Origin: Sporanaerobacter acetigenes DSM 13106
Lineage (GTDB): Bacteria > Bacillota > Clostridia > Tissierellales > Sporanaerobacteraceae
Length of the DNA: 64,000 nucleotides
Direction of reading: 5' to 3'
NCBI RefSeq assembly: GCF_900130025.1
Contig: NZ_FQXR01000002.1
Coordinates: 398,023 to 462,022, forward strand
The notes beneath the pieces were generated by a model. The model was not told where the DNA came from. It did no database searches and was given only the letters and a program-made list of their open reading frames with translations. Shown piece by piece: positions 10,473 through 19,941 of this stretch (position 1 is the stretch's first letter; every line of letters starts with the position of its first letter). Position numbers and translations under genes: made by a program.

Positions 10473-11765
10473 TTATAAAGATTCTTCTTCTAAAGATTCT
10501 TTTTCTAATTCCAACTTATCAACCACTTTAAAGAATGGATAATAAATTAATCCATCTATACCCATCAATACAACTTGATGCAAAGCTCCTCTCCACCCAG
10601 ATATAATCAAACCAGATATAATAGGTGGTGTCGTCCACTGAATATTAATTCCATTAGCTAATGGTACAATTCCTACAGACATAACAAAATAAGTTAATAA
10701 TATATTTACCAATGGCACTATTATAAAAGGTATAGCCATAACTGGATTTAATACAATTGGCAATCCAAAAATTACTGGTTCATTTACATTAAATATACCA
10801 GCACCAACTGATAATTTACCCAATGATTTAAATCTTTGTGACTTTGCAAAAAATAGGATTATTAAAACTAAGGCCAATGTTGCTCCAGCTCCACCAATAC
10901 AAACATAATTGCAATAGAACTGATAATTTAAAATATTAGGTAATGCTATTCCAGCTGCAAATGCTTCAGCATTTTCGGCTGTTTGAGCAAACATAATAGG
11001 TTTTGTAATTCCATCGGTTACATTTGACCCATGGATACCAAACAACCACAATATTTGTTGAATAATTACTACTACAATTAGGAAAGCTAAATTCTCGCCA
11101 ATATGGGTCAATGGCTTTTGAAGAATAGTATATACAAAAGATTGTACTGTATTAAAGCTTGTAAAAGAAAAAACAATCCTAATGACTGTAAATATTAGAA
11201 TAACAAACAACTCAGGTACCAAAGCATTAAACGAAGTAGCTACATTACTTGGAACATTGCCTGGCATTTTAATAGTCCAGCCCCTACTTTCTATTAAAGA
11301 AAAAATCTTAATTGCAAATATTGTCGTAAGTATACCGACAAACAATCCAGTCGCCGTAAAATTAGAAACAGGTAATCCTGCACCACCATCATTTACAAGC
11401 TCTCCCACTGGGGTTAAGATAAAAAATGCTACAAGAGCTGTTACAATACTCGTTACATCATCAATATCAAATGACCTTCCTAAACTTTTAGCCATACCAA
11501 TAATTACAAAAATGGTCATCAAATTCATAGTCGCACTGAATGGAATTAAAATGTAATTTACCCAATTTTCTCCCAACTTTCTTGCCATAAAATTTTGATA
11601 TGCTTCAATGGGAATATAAGGTATTAAAAGAAAAATTGAACCCACTATCAATAGTGGCATTACAGCAAAAAAGCCATCTCTAATTGCAGTTAGATATCTA
11701 TTCTGATCCAGCTTTCTTGCAACTGGTACTAACTTAACCTCCAAAAAATTCATCAATGCATCCAT
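10473..11765 (-). CDS. celB: PTS lactose/cellobiose-family IIC permease
   Basis: A 430-residue IIC permease with about ten hydrophobic segments. Family features include the N-terminal amphipathic helix (MNFLEVKLVPVARKLDQNRY), LWLFGIHGSNV and the NEPVIFGLPIVLNP loop that holds the sugar-binding glutamate. It follows the LicR-like regulator by about 75 bases and has the ribosome site AAGGAGG. With the IIA and IIB below it makes a complete enzyme II. Confidence 0.93.
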   Translation of the reverse strand: MDALMNFLEVKLVPVARKLDQNRYLTAIRDGFFAVMPLLIVGSIFLLIPYIPIEAYQNFMARKLGENWVNYILIPFSATMNLMTIFVIIGMAKSLGRSFDIDDVTSIVTALVAFFILTPVGELVNDGGAGLPVSNFTATGLFVGILTTIFAIKIFSLIESRGWTIKMPGNVPSNVATSFNALVPELFVILIFTVIRIVFSFTSFNTVQSFVYTILQKPLTHIGENLAFLIVVVIIQQILWLFGIHGSNVTDGITKPIMFAQTAENAEAFAAGIALPNILNYQFYCNYVCIGGAGATLALVLIILFFAKSQRFKSLGKLSVGAGIFNVNEPVIFGLPIVLNPVMAIPFIIVPLVNILLTYFVMSVGIVPLANGINIQWTTPPIISGLIISGWRGALHQVVLMGIDGLIYYPFFKVVDKLELEKESLEEESL

Positions 11766-11841
11766 GCAAATTCCTCCTTAATTATATTATTAGCTAATCA
11801 TAGGGCCCTACAACCAGCATAAATACTACAACAATTTTAGT

Positions 11842-13794
11842 TTATGACTTCATAGACTTCATAAATTCATCAAAATCTTTAGATTGTAACATATTTTCAA
11901 CAATAACTTTAGACTCTATTATTTTTTGGAGCATTCCATACAATACTTTCATTTTCTTGTCCTCTTTTATATTGACAGCAAATAAAAGAATCATCTTTAC
12001 TCTTTTCCCACAATGTACAATTGGATTTTTAAATATTCCAACTGCCACTACTGTGGTTTCAGACATAGACTCCATTGGATGCGGTATAGCTATCATATTT
12101 TCTAGAATCGTTGAGTAAAGGTTTTCCCTTTCAAGAACGGAACTATAAAATGTTTCTACATCATCTATATAACCTTGGCCTTTGAGCTTTTCAGTAAGTT
12201 CTAATATAGCCTTGAAAAAATCCTTTTCATCATCAAAATATTTAAACAACTCTCTACTAAAAAAATCACCTTCTATTTCTTTTATGCCATGATTTTTAAA
12301 TGTTATTAAAGGGCTGTCTACATATTGCCTTATCTTTAGCAAATCATCTTCATTAATTAATGGACTTATTTGTATCGCAGAAACATTTTTTTCAGTATTT
12401 ATCGGAATAGTAGAAATTATCAAATCTACTTCCCCATATTCTCCATTTAAAACATTTTCTAATTTATATATAGGAAAATATCCTATGATATTTACTTGCC
12501 TATTATAATAGGATAATATTTTGCTTCTTATAAGTTGAGCCGTGCCTAAACCTGAACCACAAATAATAGCAATATTTGTTTTGTCATTAACTTCATTTAA
12601 GGCCACTGCGACATGTAATGCTATATAAGACACTTCTCCTTCACTAATTATCACATTTAATCTTTTTTTAATTATTGCAACCATTAATGTAGAAATTTCA
12701 AAAGCAAAAGAATAATTTGTCTTTATTTGATTTTTCAAAGGATTATCTTCAAAATAATTATCCTTTATCCTTTCAATCATAGGATTTATATGAAGTATCA
12801 AGTTTTTCTTAAAATTGGTAGCATCTGAAAAATCAATATTAAATTTGGCTTTCACTTCCTTCAAAAATTCATATACTATCTTTTCTGCTTCTTCTTTTAG
12901 CACATAATTTTTACTAGTAACATTCAACAATCTTTTAGCATTAAAACTTTGTTGAAAATATTCAAGTTCCTTATTGTTTAAAGAAATATTGAAAAAATTC
13001 TGAATTTCTTTTTTAAAAGCTTCCACAATTGTTAAATCCAAATCTTCTTTTACTTCTTCCTCAATAACAAAACCCATCTGTATCCTCTTTATACTCACTA
13101 AAATATCTTTTACCAACAAACTTATATTAGAATCTGTTAAAATATATCCATATTCATTTAAAACATTAATAATAGTTTCATATAAAAATAATATTTCTTC
13201 ATCTAAGTTTAAGTTTTTATCACCAAAAACATAGTAGAAACTTCTGCTTAACATTAAGTTATCATTTATTTTTTCATTTTTAAGTACATTTGAAATTAAA
13301 AGTCTTTTGGATCTTTCATCACCTTCTAATTTTAAGCCTTTTATAGGAGATATTTCTAATCTTAAATCTGAAAAATAATCTAAAAAACTAATTATTTCTT
13401 TAACATCTAGATAAATCGTTGTCTTTGACACATACAACATATCTGCAAGCTCTTCCATGCTTATATAATCTTTTGAAAAAGATAATTTAAATATTATAAA
13501 GGCAAATCTTTCTGAAGGTGTATTTGGAACTCTATTTAAATTTTCCTCTTTAATAAAAATTTTTTTAACTACTAATATTCCTATATCTTTTTGTTCCTCT
13601 GGTATAAAATATCCTCCTTGTTTTGAAGAACATATGCTAACTCCATATTCCTTAGTTAATTCATTTAAAAATTTGATATCCGATCTAATAGTCCTAGAAC
13701 TAACGTTGAATTTTTTAGCTAGCTCATTCCCTGATAAACCTATATCTGAATTCAGTAAATATACGAATATATCTTTTTGTCTTTCATAAGCCAT
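11842..13794 (-). CDS. LicR/BglG-family PTS-controlled activator
   Basis: A 650-residue regulator: two helix-turn-helix modules (about residues 1-130; LAKKFNVSSRTIRSDIKFL and ADMLYVSKTTIYLDVKEI), two PRD domains (about 175-400), a IIB-like domain with CGSGLGTAQ, and a IIA-like domain with AIPH (His572). The ATG at 13794 is chosen because GTGGTGAT precedes it; the GTG four codons earlier lies inside that site. It is the first gene of the cellobiose operon and probably activates it when its substrate is being transported. It is a paralogue of the regulator at 3545. Confidence 0.92.
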   Translation of the reverse strand: MAYERQKDIFVYLLNSDIGLSGNELAKKFNVSSRTIRSDIKFLNELTKEYGVSICSSKQGGYFIPEEQKDIGILVVKKIFIKEENLNRVPNTPSERFAFIIFKLSFSKDYISMEELADMLYVSKTTIYLDVKEIISFLDYFSDLRLEISPIKGLKLEGDERSKRLLISNVLKNEKINDNLMLSRSFYYVFGDKNLNLDEEILFLYETIINVLNEYGYILTDSNISLLVKDILVSIKRIQMGFVIEEEVKEDLDLTIVEAFKKEIQNFFNISLNNKELEYFQQSFNAKRLLNVTSKNYVLKEEAEKIVYEFLKEVKAKFNIDFSDATNFKKNLILHINPMIERIKDNYFEDNPLKNQIKTNYSFAFEISTLMVAIIKKRLNVIISEGEVSYIALHVAVALNEVNDKTNIAIICGSGLGTAQLIRSKILSYYNRQVNIIGYFPIYKLENVLNGEYGEVDLIISTIPINTEKNVSAIQISPLINEDDLLKIRQYVDSPLITFKNHGIKEIEGDFFSRELFKYFDDEKDFFKAILELTEKLKGQGYIDDVETFYSSVLERENLYSTILENMIAIPHPMESMSETTVVAVGIFKNPIVHCGKRVKMILLFAVNIKEDKKMKVLYGMLQKIIESKVIVENMLQSKDFDEFMKSMKS

Positions 13795-13864
13795 ATTTAT
13801 CACCACACTCTTTAATCTTATTTTATAATAATTGTTGAACTTATGCCATCAAGTAAATTTCCTT

Positions 13865-13998
13865 AACTCATAGGAAATCTACTTAATAGATTTACAAAAA
13901 AAGCTTCCAACGGAAGCATTAAAAAACCAAGGAAGCCTTTTTTGAAATCCATGTCAAAAAGTTTTATATTAAAGAAAACTAGAATTTCCCTATGAGTT
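13865..13998 (-). repeat. 134-bp structured inverted-repeat element upstream of the LicR-like gene
   Basis: AACTCATAGG at 13865 and CCTATGAGTT at 13989 form the outer arms. The match continues inward (AAATCT against AGAATTT with small bulges) for about 16 bases. Inside is a hairpin GCTTCC-AAC-GGAAGC at 13903-13917, followed on the minus strand by seven T, so it could stop transcription into the regulator gene. A second GGCTTCC copy nearby could pair with the same arm. It could be a leader attenuator or a small non-autonomous transposon (MITE); the sequence alone does not decide. Confidence 0.5.
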
Positions 13999-14001
13999 AT
14001 A

Positions 14002-14039
14002 AAAAAACCTTAAGATTTATATAAATCTTAAGGTTTTTG
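14002..14039 (-). terminator. Terminator after the duplicated membrane-protein gene
   Basis: Perfect arms AAAAACCTTAAGATTTA/TAAATCTTAAGGTTTTT lie about 27 bases past the stop codon. A- and T-runs on both sides let it work in both directions. Confidence 0.85.
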
Positions 14040-14065
14040 TAATATAGAAAAACTATACCCTTGTG

Positions 14066-15268
14066 TTAAAACCAAGGAAGTACCTTGATTACAACAGATA
14101 CTATTATAGTTGTAACTCCCATGGAAGTTACATTTCCTATAGTAGGATGATACCCTTCTGGAAGCTTATCGCAAAAATACTCTGCCAAAGCTGGTCCTAT
14201 TATTCCTCCTAATATACCTGCCGTAACAGCAACTCCTACTGATGAACCAAACATTAATACACAGGCAGGTCCAACACTTACCACTGGTACATAAGTACCA
14301 TACCATCCCTTTTCTACATACTTATTAAAATACAAAAATACTCCTACTGATGAACCGATAAATTGGGATAGTATAATAGCTGGAATTGCCCCTGCCCCAT
14401 AAACACCATGATTTACATTTAATATCCAGTCTAAAGATGCTCCCAATATTATCAACAACCCAGCTATTTCATTGCCATAAAATTGAGCTTCAGAAAAATC
14501 TGCTAAAACCCTTCTTACAAACCATAGCGGTTTCTCCATTTCCTTTAAAGTTTCTTCTTGAGACTTTTCTTTTCGATTGCGAGGTTTAGCCGGTACTTTT
14601 TTCATCCAAGGCAAAGCTTTACATATAGCACAAACCAATACTCCTGTAATAGCCATTGTAAATACATTGGATACTACTCCTGGCACATCTAATACAGGAA
14701 TAATATATTTGCTAATCCACATAGCCACTGGAAATCCCATAGCTCCTCCAAGAATAGAACCAGTAAATAGAGCTTTCCAGCTTGGCCCATATAACAACAT
14801 TATTGCTGGTGGAATACCTACTACTGTAATAAAAGTTGGCAGCCAAGTATATTCTCCTGAATCAAAAAATCTAGTATAGTTTAAAACAAATATTGCAACA
14901 AATAATGACAACAATTGAGCGCCCAATACCCATGGCCATAGATTAGAGCCATAAGAAACATCAAATCCTCTATATTTAGAATTTTTAACATCTAGTCTCC
15001 AAGCTATAAATCCTCCTATTATCACACCTAAAGAAGCAAAAAAACCTGCATAAAATTGAGCTTCTGTAAAGTTCATAATATACCATATGAATTTATATAA
15101 TAGATTATGCCCTGCATTAGCTACTATAGTATTATAATCCAGCCAATTACTCACAACATTTATATTGCTTAGAACAAAATATATTAGAAGTCCTATTCCA
15201 ACAGATATTATAAGTCCCGCAACCGAACCAGTGCCATACTTTTTATTTTTAGCTTTTACATCTTCCAT
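14066..15268 (-). CDS. Polytopic membrane protein with two homologous halves (putative transporter)
   Basis: A 400-residue protein with about ten to twelve hydrophobic segments. I do not recognise a named family. It is an internal duplication: the N-half has NFTEAQFYAGFFASLGVIIG, a GSILGGAMG segment and ends KALPWMKK; the C-half has DFSEAQFYGNEIAGLLIILG, AGILGGIIGPA and ends KVLPWF. A charged linker near residues 225-245 joins them. Two-fold repeats of this kind are usual in transporters. It is the third gene after an amidohydrolase and an M20 peptidase with 15-base spacing, so it probably carries the substrate or product of those enzymes. That role is inference. Confidence 0.65.
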   Translation of the reverse strand: MEDVKAKNKKYGTGSVAGLIISVGIGLLIYFVLSNINVVSNWLDYNTIVANAGHNLLYKFIWYIMNFTEAQFYAGFFASLGVIIGGFIAWRLDVKNSKYRGFDVSYGSNLWPWVLGAQLLSLFVAIFVLNYTRFFDSGEYTWLPTFITVVGIPPAIMLLYGPSWKALFTGSILGGAMGFPVAMWISKYIIPVLDVPGVVSNVFTMAITGVLVCAICKALPWMKKVPAKPRNRKEKSQEETLKEMEKPLWFVRRVLADFSEAQFYGNEIAGLLIILGASLDWILNVNHGVYGAGAIPAIILSQFIGSSVGVFLYFNKYVEKGWYGTYVPVVSVGPACVLMFGSSVGVAVTAGILGGIIGPALAEYFCDKLPEGYHPTIGNVTSMGVTTIIVSVVIKVLPWF

Positions 15269-15283
15269 ACTAATCCTCCCTTT

Positions 15284-16414
15284 CTAAGAGTTAGTAATAT
15301 AAGAAATATAAAACTTAGTCATCCTTATAATTGATTCTATCTTTATCCTTTCATTTCTCTGATGACACATATTCTCCTCACCAGGCCCCAATATGACAAA
15401 GGGTATATTGTGAAATGGTATAAGTTGAGATGCATCAGTGTAGAAATTTATTCCCTTAAACTCAACTGGATAAAATAATTTTTCATATGTCTTTATTATA
15501 TCTTTTATGAAAACATCCTCTTCATCCATAGTTAATGGCGGCCTATTATTCTCCACCTGTATCTCCATGGACATTCCAATGTTTTCCTCTTCCATACTCT
15601 TGCCAATACTAAAAGCCTTCCTTAAAATTTCATCATGGTCAAATCCAGGTATAGTCCTTATATCTACTGAAGCATTTGCTTCTTCTGGTATAATATTGGT
15701 CTTAACCCCCCCATGGATTAAGGTAATAGCAAAACTAGGTTCTCCCAATAAAGAATGGCTTTCATCTAAATCTATAATATCTTTAAGTCTATTTATATAC
15801 TCATATAACTTTTCTATAGCGTTAATGCCTAATTCCGGTTTAGAACCGTGGGCAGATTTGCCTTTTACATAAATATTTAGCCATAAAGCCCCTTTCTCAC
15901 AAATGCCAATTTTTTCATCAGAAGGCTCTGCAATAAATACTTTGGCTATATCTTCCAAAAGGCCTTTATTCCTTAGAGCTTGTACACCTATGCCTCCTGA
16001 TTCTTCATCAGCTGTAAATACAAACTTAAGAGTATGAGGAGGAGTTATATTATTTTCTATAAAATATAGAGCTGTCAATATCATAGCCGTAACCCCACCC
16101 TTCATATCAGAGGTGCCTCTTCCATACATATAGCCTTCTTCAATTACACCATCGAAAGGCGGATATATCCAACTAGATTTATCTGATACTGGCACCGTAT
16201 CTAAATGACCTATAAAACCTATTTTCTCTTCATCTTTTCCCTTTATCTCCATTAACAAAGAACCTCTATTGTCTCCATGATCTATTATTTCATAGTCTAC
16301 TTCTTTAGGGAAAAAACTTAAAATGGTTCTAATGGCATCTATTTCATTGCCAGGTGGATTGGTGGTATTTGTATTAATCAGTTTTCTTAAAATATTCTCC
16401 GTTCTTTCCTCCAA
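15284..16414 (-). CDS. M20-family metallopeptidase (ArgE/DapE type)
   Basis: A 376-residue zinc amidohydrolase/peptidase. GFIGHLDTVPVSD holds the first metal His-Asp, RGTSDMKGG the bridging Asp, and FTADEESGG the catalytic Glu and metal Glu; the dimerisation domain lies around residues 180-290. I chose the TTG start at 16414 because GGGGGAG lies six bases upstream and the family usually begins there. An ATG at 16441 overlaps the upstream stop codon as TAATG and is the alternative. It probably cleaves an N-acyl or N-carbamoyl amino acid or dipeptide made by the preceding amidohydrolase; this is inferred from context. Confidence 0.85.
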   Translation of the reverse strand: MEERTENILRKLINTNTTNPPGNEIDAIRTILSFFPKEVDYEIIDHGDNRGSLLMEIKGKDEEKIGFIGHLDTVPVSDKSSWIYPPFDGVIEEGYMYGRGTSDMKGGVTAMILTALYFIENNITPPHTLKFVFTADEESGGIGVQALRNKGLLEDIAKVFIAEPSDEKIGICEKGALWLNIYVKGKSAHGSKPELGINAIEKLYEYINRLKDIIDLDESHSLLGEPSFAITLIHGGVKTNIIPEEANASVDIRTIPGFDHDEILRKAFSIGKSMEEENIGMSMEIQVENNRPPLTMDEEDVFIKDIIKTYEKLFYPVEFKGINFYTDASQLIPFHNIPFVILGPGEENMCHQRNERIKIESIIRMTKFYISYITNS

Positions 16415-16440
16415 ATTAAACTCCCCCTTTAAAATAATCA

Positions 16441-17793
16441 TTATCTTCTATAAGAAAACATTACTAAATCTCCTACTCCCATTCTCTTTACCATACCAAA
16501 TTTACTTACAAATCCTCCTGCTCCACTACCTCGTCTTACTGTCCTACTTTCAAAACCCACTACTTCTCCATTTACTATAGTGTAAGCTGTAGATTTTACT
16601 TTATCGTTTATGACAGTCACATTGGCTAAAGCACCTTTTCCTAAATGACCAACTTTTTCTGTCCACCAACTGTTTCCAGTTCTTTCTGCAATTAATCTTG
16701 CTGGGTTATAAGTCATAGTAGCTACTGAATTGGATAAACTCAATACTCCCATTTCAGCTAATTCTAATATAGCTGGTATATTATCCCTTGTATCCCCAAA
16801 GCCTTTCATAGTCGCATCATTTTGCCCATCGGATATTAAAATATCTACTATTCCTTTCTCCAATGCCTCATAAGCTAACTCTTGTGATTTTTTAGGTAAA
16901 ATAAGCCCTTCTCTACTTCCGCCACCTTTTCTCAACATGGTAGTTACAAATTCTCCAGTTACATTTTCTTCTTTACATAAGCCTATTATGAATTTCATAG
17001 ATTCTGCTGCATCCTTATGGGTACCACATCCAGCAGCTGTTGCATGACCTAAGTGGATTGGTCTACCCTTAGACAATTCAACTAATCTTGAAGCATGATC
17101 TGGATCTTGTGTATGAGTCATGTACATTAATTTAGCTTTAGAAGTTATTTCAAATATTTTATCTATATTTTCATCAGACATTATAAAATGACCCATATGA
17201 TCTTTAATTCCAACAATCAAAGGTGCTGTAGTGTTTGTAATTCCATTTCTTGTCATCTTAGATGAAGCTATATCCTCTTCCAATTCACCTTTATATAGCT
17301 TTATCAATTCTTCTACCGATAGCATAGTAGATAAAACACTTCCAGCTCCTTGGTATAGCCCTATATTTATTGGCAAACCTCTATCTACCTCTGCCCCTAA
17401 TAAAGCTGGTGCCATAAAAGTATTTCCTGCTCCTGGAGAAAGCCCCATAGTCACTCCGTTAGCTACTGCACCATAGATTGGATCTGTACTTACTTCAAAT
17501 AAATCTCCTAGATGAAGATGCATATCCACCAATCCTGGCACAACCAACAAACCTTCACAGTCTATTACTAAATCTCCCTTTTCTACATAAATGTCCTTTC
17601 CTACTTCTACTATTTCATCTCCCAATATAGCTACATCCAATACTTCTTCTACTTGGTTTTTAGGATCTATTACCAATCCATTTTTCAAAATAACTCTTCC
17701 AGTCTTATTTAACTCTTTGTTAGGGTCTGATAAATTGCCATCTTTAACTGAAGCCAAAACATCCTTTAACATACCTACCTTTGTCCCATACAT
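16441..17793 (-). CDS. Amidohydrolase-superfamily enzyme
   Basis: A 450-residue metal-dependent amidohydrolase. The N-terminal beta-domain leads into GLVDMHLHLGD with the HxH metal pair. Downstream are HTQDPDH and HLGHATAAG with further metal histidines, and SDGQNDATM with the catalytic Asp. GIKDHMGH may hold the carboxylated lysine of dihydroorotase/hydantoinase-like members. The substrate is not clear from the sequence. It is the first gene of a three-gene operon (amidohydrolase, M20 peptidase, membrane protein) with a PucR regulator upstream. This resembles a salvage route for a cyclic or acylated amide, by inference only. Confidence 0.8.
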   Translation of the reverse strand: MYGTKVGMLKDVLASVKDGNLSDPNKELNKTGRVILKNGLVIDPKNQVEEVLDVAILGDEIVEVGKDIYVEKGDLVIDCEGLLVVPGLVDMHLHLGDLFEVSTDPIYGAVANGVTMGLSPGAGNTFMAPALLGAEVDRGLPINIGLYQGAGSVLSTMLSVEELIKLYKGELEEDIASSKMTRNGITNTTAPLIVGIKDHMGHFIMSDENIDKIFEITSKAKLMYMTHTQDPDHASRLVELSKGRPIHLGHATAAGCGTHKDAAESMKFIIGLCKEENVTGEFVTTMLRKGGGSREGLILPKKSQELAYEALEKGIVDILISDGQNDATMKGFGDTRDNIPAILELAEMGVLSLSNSVATMTYNPARLIAERTGNSWWTEKVGHLGKGALANVTVINDKVKSTAYTIVNGEVVGFESRTVRRGSGAGGFVSKFGMVKRMGVGDLVMFSYRR

Positions 17794-17871
17794 ACAATTA
17801 CCTCCTTGTTAATTTTCTACTTAATAGCATTTTACAACTAGTACAAATTATAGTCATTGTCTATAAGGTAT

Positions 17872-17899
17872 AAAAAAGAAGACTATATACTAGTCTTCA
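17872..17899 (-). terminator. Terminator overlapping the PucR stop codon
   Basis: The arms GAAGACTA/TAGTCTTC span the stop codon at 17883 and are followed on the minus strand by TTTTTT. The regulator is therefore transcribed separately from the amidohydrolase operon. Confidence 0.8.
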
Positions 17900-19499
17900 T
17901 GTACAATGAATATTGCCTGCTCATGTTCATTAATTTTAAGCAAAGCTCTATTTTAAATTTATCTTCCCTATTATTTAAATCTAAATTGACTATCGCACTA
18001 ATCTTAGTAAATCTATATTTCATAGTATTATAATGAATAAACAAATCCTCTGCTGTTTTCTTTAGATTCCAATCATTCTTCACCAAACGCCCTAAAGTTT
18101 CCAAATATTCTCCATTATTTTCTCTATCATAATTCATTAGTTTCTCTAAATATTGACTACAAAAACTATTTGCCTCATCTTCTAGAGAAACATCATAAAG
18201 CATTTTATAAACTCCCAAATCAGAATAAACATGGGTATTGTCCTTATCATAAATAGTTCTACCTATTCTTACAGCTTTTTGAGCCTCTATAAAACTAATG
18301 TATATATCTATTACTGACTCCTTATAACTTCCTATACCTACAGTTGCTGTAAACTGGCTATTTTCTCTAACCTCTTTTCTTACTTCCTCTGATATCCTTT
18401 TAAGTTTTCTAAAAAAATCTTCCATAGAATTTACATCTGGCTCTATCAAAAACACTATACTGTCACTATAATTAGTATAAAAACATTTATAAAAACTTTT
18501 TTTCATTTTTTCTGCAATTAGACGGAATATATTGTCCCTTTTTTCTTCCAACCCCTTGGTTTTTTCTAAAGATATAAATCTATCTTTAAAATCATCTATA
18601 TCTACAATCAGACAGACAAGACCCTTATCCATTTTCCAACCATATAGTGCTGCCCTATTGTTTGCCTCTTCAACAGTCTTTATATTATTTACTAATAAAT
18701 CTTGAATAAACTCATCCCTATATTTTTGCTCTATTTGGTGATTAGAAATCTCCTTTTGTATATTTAGCTTGAGAACTGTGCTAGCATGTTCTATAGTTAT
18801 CCTATCTAAATCTTCTAGAGAATTGTCGTCTTTACCTTCCTCAACTATTATATATCCATAAATAGAACTGCCAATTTGAACGGGATAATTATAATATTTA
18901 TCTAGCACAGTTTTAAGTCCTAAATCTTCTATATCATCTTTGAATTTGTTCGATTTACTTCTTATATAGTTTCTATTAAAAACCAAATCCATAAAAGCTA
19001 CATTTCTATCCAATATTCCATATAGAGTTTCCACTATATGACCAGTTCCTTTGCCTTCAATTACTATTTGAGTAAAAGATTTATGAATTTTTTCCGACAT
19101 CATCAGTTTTTTAGCCTGAGCATTAACTATTTTTGAAAGTACAGGATTTATTACATCACTAAAGGCTAAATTAGTTGGTATATAGATAATAGGAAAATTC
19201 AAGCCATCCCCCGTTTCCTTTACCTCTTGAGGCAGTTTTTCAATAAATCTACCTATTTTAATTCCTAGGGCAGATGCCCCATTTTCATTTAATTTGATCA
19301 CTAAATCCTTAAGTTCTAATGGATTATCTTTCATTATATATGCTGTTGTAATTAAAAATTCTCCTCCCTTCATCCAATTGTATATATCGGGAGCATCCAT
19401 GACAGTCACAGTGCTTACTCTTCTATCCAAACCACCTTTCCCTGCCAGTACCTCAAATCCTTCAAATTGTTCCATTAAATTTTTAACCTTCATATCCAT
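17883..19499 (-). CDS. PucR/CdaR-family transcriptional regulator
   Basis: A 538-residue regulator: N-terminal PucR ligand-binding domain (about 1-125; GFEVLAGKGGLDRRVSTVTV), a central GGDEF-like CdaR region (about 290-420), and a C-terminal HTH_30 domain (TAEDLFIHYNTMKYRFTKIS). The ATG at 19499 is preferred because GGGAGTGG lies upstream; an ATG ten codons earlier has a weaker site. In Bacillus, PucR controls purine catabolism; relatives regulate other amide and acid pathways. It faces the amidohydrolase operon on the same strand, about 90 bases upstream, and is its likely regulator. Confidence 0.88.
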   Translation of the reverse strand: MDMKVKNLMEQFEGFEVLAGKGGLDRRVSTVTVMDAPDIYNWMKGGEFLITTAYIMKDNPLELKDLVIKLNENGASALGIKIGRFIEKLPQEVKETGDGLNFPIIYIPTNLAFSDVINPVLSKIVNAQAKKLMMSEKIHKSFTQIVIEGKGTGHIVETLYGILDRNVAFMDLVFNRNYIRSKSNKFKDDIEDLGLKTVLDKYYNYPVQIGSSIYGYIIVEEGKDDNSLEDLDRITIEHASTVLKLNIQKEISNHQIEQKYRDEFIQDLLVNNIKTVEEANNRAALYGWKMDKGLVCLIVDIDDFKDRFISLEKTKGLEEKRDNIFRLIAEKMKKSFYKCFYTNYSDSIVFLIEPDVNSMEDFFRKLKRISEEVRKEVRENSQFTATVGIGSYKESVIDIYISFIEAQKAVRIGRTIYDKDNTHVYSDLGVYKMLYDVSLEDEANSFCSQYLEKLMNYDRENNGEYLETLGRLVKNDWNLKKTAEDLFIHYNTMKYRFTKISAIVNLDLNNREDKFKIELCLKLMNMSRQYSLYMKTSI

Positions 19500-19540
19500 A
19501 TTATCCACTCCCAAAATTATAGTTCCCATAAAATTATATA

Positions 19541-19578
19541 AAAAAACTTAAGACTTTTCAAAAAATCTTAAGTTTTTT
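19541..19578. terminator. Bidirectional terminator between micro-ORF and PucR promoter region
   Basis: Perfect 13-base arms AAAAAACTTAAGA/TCTTAAGTTTTTT. The stop codon of the 45-residue micro-ORF lies in the loop. Confidence 0.8.
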
Positions 19579-19695
19579 GTTATGCTTCATATCTTCATTG
19601 TCAAGTATCCCAATCTCACCTGCAAGTTCATAGCTCATTGCATTGAAAAAATTTTTATCAACTACTTCTTTTTTCTCTTTGTCCTTCTCTTTCAA
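19558..19695 (-). CDS. 45-residue micro-ORF resembling an alpha/beta small acid-soluble spore protein
   Basis: A TTG start with GAGGTGAGG seven bases upstream opens a 45-codon frame ending in a terminator. The protein is very lysine-rich at its N-terminus and contains NAMSYELAGEIGIL. That matches the first conserved block of alpha/beta SASPs (Y-E-[IL]-A-x-E-[LI]-G) around the germination-protease cut site. The second SASP block is absent, so it would be a short, divergent member. The ribosome site and terminator support it as a real gene; the spore role is inference. Confidence 0.5.
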   Translation of the reverse strand: MKEKDKEKKEVVDKNFFNAMSYELAGEIGILDNEDMKHNKKLKIF

Positions 19696-19780
19696 TATCC
19701 TCACCTCATATATAGTTTTTGAACAATTTGTGATTACATACGAGGTAAATTAAGGAGACCATCAAGTCACATAAAAAACG

Positions 19781-19935
19781 CTATTTTGTTCCTTTTATTA
19801 TTCTTATCTCAACATCTTGTTTTTCAACCTTGTTGTCAATTTCATCTTCCTTTTTTCCGAGTACACTTAATTTTTCATAAGTTTATTTATAGCCATCATA
19901 TAAAACTTTATGGTTTGCGTCCATTTTATCTTCAA
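19781..19935 (-). pseudogene. Remnant of a coiled-coil protein gene
   Basis: The minus strand reads VRLEDKMDANHKVLYDGYK, then a TAA, then TYEKLSVLGKKEDEIDNKVE and KQDVEIRIIKGTK in the same frame. This resembles the C-terminus of a common Firmicutes coiled-coil protein in which the stop position is normally Gln (CAA to TAA). The upstream part is missing: the AbiH-like gene ends just before it, so insertion or deletion at this junction is likely. Confidence 0.55.
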
Positions 19936-19941
19936 GTCTAA

